In this document: positions 59,472 through 64,000 of the stretch, piece by piece | Layout of the letters: every line of letters starts with the position of its first letter | Position numbering within the stretch: position 1 is the stretch's first letter | Assembly (NCBI GenBank): GCA_011799875.1 | Contig: CM022302.1 | Location: forward strand, 376,396,569-376,460,568 | DNA length: 64,000 bases | Direction: 5' to 3' | Source of the DNA: Thinopyrum elongatum | Taxonomy: Eukaryota > Streptophyta > Magnoliopsida > Poales > Poaceae | Program-made: the position numbers and the translations under genes | Notes under the pieces: model-generated | Told to the model about the DNA's origin: nothing | The model's input: the letters and a program-made list of their open reading frames with translations, nothing else | Database searches by the model: none

Positions 59472-61448
59472 TGCTCTAACATATATAAGTGAAGTGCAAG
59501 AGAAAATTCTATAAAAGCCTCATCTCAAAAAGATATAAGTGAACAACAAATGAGCATTCTATAAATATATGATCGATGTGCATCTCTTCAAGAAGTGTGA
59601 TCAGAACATAATGATTGTACGGACCAACAAACAAAACTAAAATAAAAGCAAAAGACAATCCAGGCAAAGCGCATATCATGTGAATAAATTAAGACATAGG
59701 TCAAACCGAGACATACCGATAGTTATTGAAGACGACAAGGGATGCCTTCCGAGGCATCCCCAGTTTAGATGCTTGAGTCTCTTTTAGATATTACCTTGGG
59801 GGTGCCTTGTGAATCCCCAAGCTTAGGTTCTTGCCGCTCCTTGTTCCTCTCGTATCGATGTCTCCCCTTGATATTAAAAACTTCATCCACATGAAACTCA
59901 ACAAAACTCGTGAGATAGGTTAGTACATATAAAAATAAATCTTCAAATCAGGTAGTATCAAGACAGATGCAATATTGTATATAAATTTCGGGATTTATCA
60001 CATTCTGGTACAGAATAAAAATTCAAATATTGGGCGCAAAAGTTTTTGCTCCTGCACAGAACCTAACAAATATGCAATTGCAACATCTCAAAGGCTGAAC
60101 TTGTCACAGAATAAAAAGATACAAACATAATTACTATAGTATAAATAATCATATTGACACACAAAAAATTGGGTTGTCTCCCACAAGCTCTTCTTTATAG
60201 CCATTAATATAGGCTTGAGATTTTAATGATGCTCACATAAGAGACAAGGATTGAAGCACAAAGAGAGCATTAATAGCATGCAACAACCATGTTATAAGTA
60301 AATAAATTATTAAGGCAATCAATAGCTAGCATAATCAAGAGTGAAGAATAAATATTAACAATCTTAACATAAAGAGAGGTAACTTAGTAACATGAAGATT
60401 TCTATAACCATGCTTGCATCTCTCATAATAATTACACGTAGGATCACCATCGAATTTAACAATATAGCTATCATATAAAACATTTTCTTTACTATCCAAA
60501 TGCATGTCAATTTTATAATCTTCCAAGATAGTGGGGTTAACATCAACTAAAGTCATGACCTCTCCAAACCCACTTTTACCAAAAATTTCATAAGATTGAA
60601 TATTCTCAGACCATGTGGAATTCTTTTTACCTAAAGTTGACACTCTTCCTAACCCACTTTCAATAATTTTGCAAATATTATTTTAAGTAATAGATTCATC
60701 AGGAGGCACAAATAAATTTTCAAGATCAAGAGAAGCATCATAATTATATCCCCAATCATGATCATCATAAAACATAGTACGCAAAACAAAATCATCATCA
60801 ATAGTGCCTACACATATAGTGTCACAATTAAAAGCAATATTTCCATCAAGTGTGTCATCTTCATCATTTGATTCATAAAGATTATCATTTTACTCCAAAC
60901 ATATTTTTTTATTCAATGAGCATATTCTAATAGAATTTTATTTCATAACCTCTTAGTTAGTAGGGGGGCAAAAAGATCACTTTCATCAAACCCCTCATCC
61001 CCAAGCTTTTAGCTTTGCATATCATTAACATAATTGATATCCATCGAATACATAGTAACAACATTGCACTCATGCTTATCATTCAAGGAACTCTCATCAA
61101 TAACTTTATAAAATTCTTCTCCTAACACTTCATAACAATTATCAGATTCACAATTTTTAAGAAAAACCTTATAAATATAAAGAAGTGCACTCAACTTCAT
61201 TTTTCTTTCAAAGAACTTACCCCAATAGCATGTTCTTCATCATTAGCTATTCTTTTATCCTAATTAGAATCTTGAAAAGTCCAGTTAGTGGAGAAGGATC
61301 CTTATATATTTACCCTTTTTCTGTTTTTGTGTGTTAGTGATAAAGATAACATAACTAGGCAAGATAAAAAACAAGAAAGTAATGAGTTTGTGTGAAGAAC
61401 CTGATTTGATAGTAGAAGACCCCCCCGACAACGGCACCAGAAATCGTT
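59472..61448 (-). mobile_element. Sabrina-like internal region (element S3)
   Basis: Minus orientation. It has the CTTGGGG paired words (59,740-59,830) and GGGTTGTCTCCCACAAG near 60,171, as in S. The 3' ~1 kb of the internal region found in S is missing next to 59,471. The primer-site word GACAACGGCACCAGAAATCG lies at 61,427-61,446. Confidence 0.75.
60335..61200 (-). pseudogene. Sabrina-type ORF of unknown function, decayed copy
   Basis: Minus strand. The N-terminal part (61,200-61,009) reads KLSALLYIYKVFLKNCESDN and matches SALDYLYEVFLEICESEN of S. The C-terminal part (60,643-60,335) holds VLYDSYIVKFDGDPTCNYYE and RNLHVTKLPLFM. The middle, 60,650-61,000, is out of frame and has lost sequence. 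Over the 33 residues from DSY to KLPL about 25 are the same as in the copy at 27,791. Confidence 0.7.
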
Positions 61449-62963
61449 TGCTTACTCACATAGGAGTTGTTTGGATTCCCCAAAGAGGAAGGGTGAAGCA
61501 GAACAACAACAAAATATTTCCCTCGGCTAAGAACCAAGGTTATCAATCCAGTAGGAGTCTCCCAAACTAGCAACATGAGCATCACATGTGCACAAACAAC
61601 TACAAACTTGCACCAAACACATCAAGAGGGTTCTCAAGCCCCTTGCCTTGCTAGTTACAAGATTAAATGCAAATGAAAGAGATAGATAGTAGCAAAGTAG
61701 CAAGACGGATAAGAGGAGAAATTATGTAGTAATGGAGAATAGACCTAGGGGCCCTAGGTTCATTACATGTCTCTCGAAAATAGCAAGTAGCATGGTAAAC
61801 AAATTACAATTGGGCAGTTGACCGAATTGCAATATTCATGACTATGATCGTTCATGACATAATCTCATATAGGCATTTTGTCTGTAATAAGTAGACTGTT
61901 AATCCAACTGCATCTACTACTAATAATCCACCCGAAAACCTCTATCCAACATGTATCTCAAGTATTAAGTTTGCGAGAAACAGAGTATCGCAATAAGCAA
62001 GATGACATAATGTAAACATGAAGAAGTCAAAAAATATGACAAAACCCTGTCATTTTATCCTTAGTGCAACAATACAATACATTTTTTGTCCCATATTGTC
62101 ACTTGGTTAGAGCACCGCAAGATTGAACCCGTTAGAAAGCACCACTCCCTCTGATGAAAAATCCATCGAACTTGGACAAAGAATATAGATACATCGGAGA
62201 GCATGCAAAGCTATTTAATTATACAGCAAATAAACCTCAAAAGATTCAATTGATTTCGATGAACAATCTGATCATAAAGTGACAACTCATCATGTCACAA
62301 CAAACACACCACCGATCACATCGAGTTGATCCCGATTACGCGAGAAGGCTCATGGGAACATGGTATTGAAGATCCAAAAAGAGAGAGAAAATCATCTAGC
62401 TACTACTATGGACCATAAGGTCCTAATGGAACTACTCACACATGGTCATGGAGGTAGTAAGGTTGATGAAGATGGCTTCGGCAATGGCTACCCCCTGTGG
62501 TGGAGATCCGGAACAGGCCTCCAGATGGGATCTTCGTGAAATATGAGCTTCCAGAGGCGATAATTTTTTCCTGGAAATATGACGGAGAGTTTCGGTATTT
62601 ATAGGGAATTATGGTGGTGGAATTGGACTAAGGCGGTGCAGGAGGCCCCCACACGGCCAAGTGGCGCCCCTAGGGCACGTGGGGTGTTGTGTGGGCCCCA
62701 AGCTGCTCGTCTCAGTCTCTTTCGAAGCTTCCCGTGTTTCTTGTTGACCAAAAAATCATATTAAATCGGCAAGTAATTTTGACCTCTGTAGATGTTGATT
62801 TACTGTGAAACCAAAAATAAGCAGAAAACATGAACTGGCACTGGGCACTAAATTAATCGTTTAGCCCATAAAAATATTATAAATTGCTATAAAAAGTATA
62901 TAAAAGTGATAATATAATAGAATGAAACAATAAAAAAATTGTAGATATGTTTGAGACATATCA
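61449..62963 (-). repeat. 5' LTR of S3
   Basis: 1,515 bp, TGCTTACTCACATAGG to GAGACATATCA, related to the other Sabrina-like LTRs but clearly diverged. AGAGG follows it. Confidence 0.8.
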
Positions 62964-62994
62964 AGAGGTCGAGTGTGTGCTCATTGTGTTTGTA

Positions 62995-63275
62995 TCCTCT
63001 TGATGCCCCATTTTGATCGAATAAAATCCACCCTTTGTCAAAAAAGATGCTCACATACACGCACATACATTCCTCCCTATGAATGCACACACGCACATCC
63101 TACTCATATGAGTACCTACGAGATACTAAGCCCGCACAACATCTTGAGATTGATGAAATCACCAGAGGTGCCTTCATAATCATTGAGAACAACTCCTTTA
63201 ATTGAACTAACATCGCCGGAAAGTATGAAATAAATTCATGAAAATATATACTTGAACCATGTTGGGTTGGTTTCA
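62995..63275 (-). mobile_element. Non-LTR retroposon tail (LINE/SINE type)
   Basis: On the minus strand the sequence runs through CTCGTAGGTACTCATATG, GTGTGCATTCATAGGGAGG and GTATGTGAGCATC to a TTTTTTGAC end, which I recall as the 3' part of a common Triticeae non-LTR repeat. The 5' part is missing. Assignment is from memory. 63,276-63,699 shows no gene. Confidence 0.45.
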
Positions 63276-63699
63276 ACGTGAGGAACATAACCATCTATGT
63301 AGTTGAGAAGCATGTATGGTATAGTAGTTTCTACACTGGTTGTTAATAGTGATGCTTCTACTTTTTGTATTTATATACATGTTTTTATTTATCTATACTA
63401 CTATTGGCATTAGTGTTTTGTTACGACATGTAATAGTTCATATGGTAACAAGACGAGAGGAATAAATTGAATAATTGTACTTTATTAAGATAAAATATAT
63501 ACTCCAATCAGCGCAATGACTTGATCTCCTGTTGTTTCGTCAAAGTAAAAGGCTCTACCCTCCGTTGTCTATTTTTGAGTAAATAACTTGTGCAAATGCT
63601 ATAAAAAATGATGCACATGGAAGCCAATATATTTATGTTGAACTAAAAGTAAATAATTCTGATGCCAGTTGTTGGTCTCATTGTTTAAGTTATTATATA

Positions 63700-63780
63700 C
63701 TCCCTCCATCCCATAATATAGGACATTTTTTAGCATTAGTGTAGTGTCAAAAAACGTCTTATATTGTGAGACGGAGGGAC
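63700..63780. mobile_element. Stowaway-type MITE, TA duplications
   Basis: 81 bp, CTCCCTCCATCCCATAATAT at the left and ATATTGTGAGACGGAGGGAC at the right, inverted, with TA on both sides. 63,781-64,000 shows nothing further. Confidence 0.9.
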
Positions 63781-64000
63781 TAGTACACTTCAAGTACTTT
63801 TAATAGCCTGGTCTTCTTCTATCTTCGGTATTTGAAGGGTTCATCTTTGGGTCCTAAGGGAGATTTAGATATTCAAGTACGTAGTATTGCACCTTGCTCC
63901 TTCTTAAATGCATAATTACTGCATACTTCTTTGCAATATTCACTACTCCAAGATCACCATTTCCTGATATATAATCCCTGATGGGTCTTACTGCACCCGT

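Overview
This window is repeat-dense plant DNA, almost certainly from a Triticeae grass (wheat, Aegilops, rye or barley type). The evidence is a full copia element whose LTR begins with the BARE-1/WIS/Angela-type sequence and whose primer site is TGGTATCAGAGCC, several copies of gypsy LTRs of the kinds found in Triticeae (starting TGATACGTCTCC or TGATAACCCAC; I use the names Sabrina-like and WHAM-like from memory), CACTA ends, a hAT element and Stowaway-type MITEs. I see no intact host gene, no tRNA, no bacterial operon and no CRISPR array. Nearly all long open frames are decayed transposon genes, gene pieces carried by DNA transposons, or artefacts of tandem repeats.

Left part, 1-22,994: DNA transposons. 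1-3,989 is the last part of a CACTA element, with several subterminal tandem arrays and the end of a possible DUF4283-like gene. 3,990-13,696 is a second CACTA-like element. It has a 75-bp array near its left side, an 84-bp array at its right end, two large arrays with units of about 400 and 495 bp, a 5S-rRNA-derived block, and three minus-strand genes or gene remnants, two with TATA boxes. It lies against a WHAM-like LTR end, followed by a minus-oriented Sabrina-like internal region (13,899-16,536) that carries a one-ended CACTA fragment (14,426-14,957). A complete CACTA with TTG target duplications follows (16,537-20,520) and holds a two-exon gene fragment. Then come a 949-bp hAT element with an 8-bp duplication, MITEs and about 700 bp of unassigned sequence.

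Middle, 22,995-56,412: a nest of LTR retrotransposons, each inside the next. From outside in: a minus gypsy fragment (Z); a short-LTR copia (C, minus, 23,382-55,516); a Sabrina-like gypsy (S, plus, 25,947-53,193, TGCTT duplications); a large non-autonomous gypsy (X, minus, 30,320-52,645); a WHAM-like gypsy with gag-protease only (Y, minus, 31,905-48,659, ACCAT duplications); and a BARE/Angela-like copia (A, plus, 35,490-44,114). The right arms of X and S were later shortened by a deletion whose junction carries templated filler.

Right part, 56,413-64,000: a chain of Sabrina-like LTRs and internal pieces in minus orientation, including a solo LTR inserted inside another LTR with ATAGG duplications, then a non-LTR retroposon tail and a Stowaway-type MITE.

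The coding content is the machinery of retrotransposition (Gag, aspartic protease, integrase, reverse transcriptase, RNase H), in every case broken by stops or frameshifts, plus a few unrecognised transposon-borne genes. The 200-aa coiled-coil frame at 10,653-11,255 is the only one that looks open and promoter-equipped.
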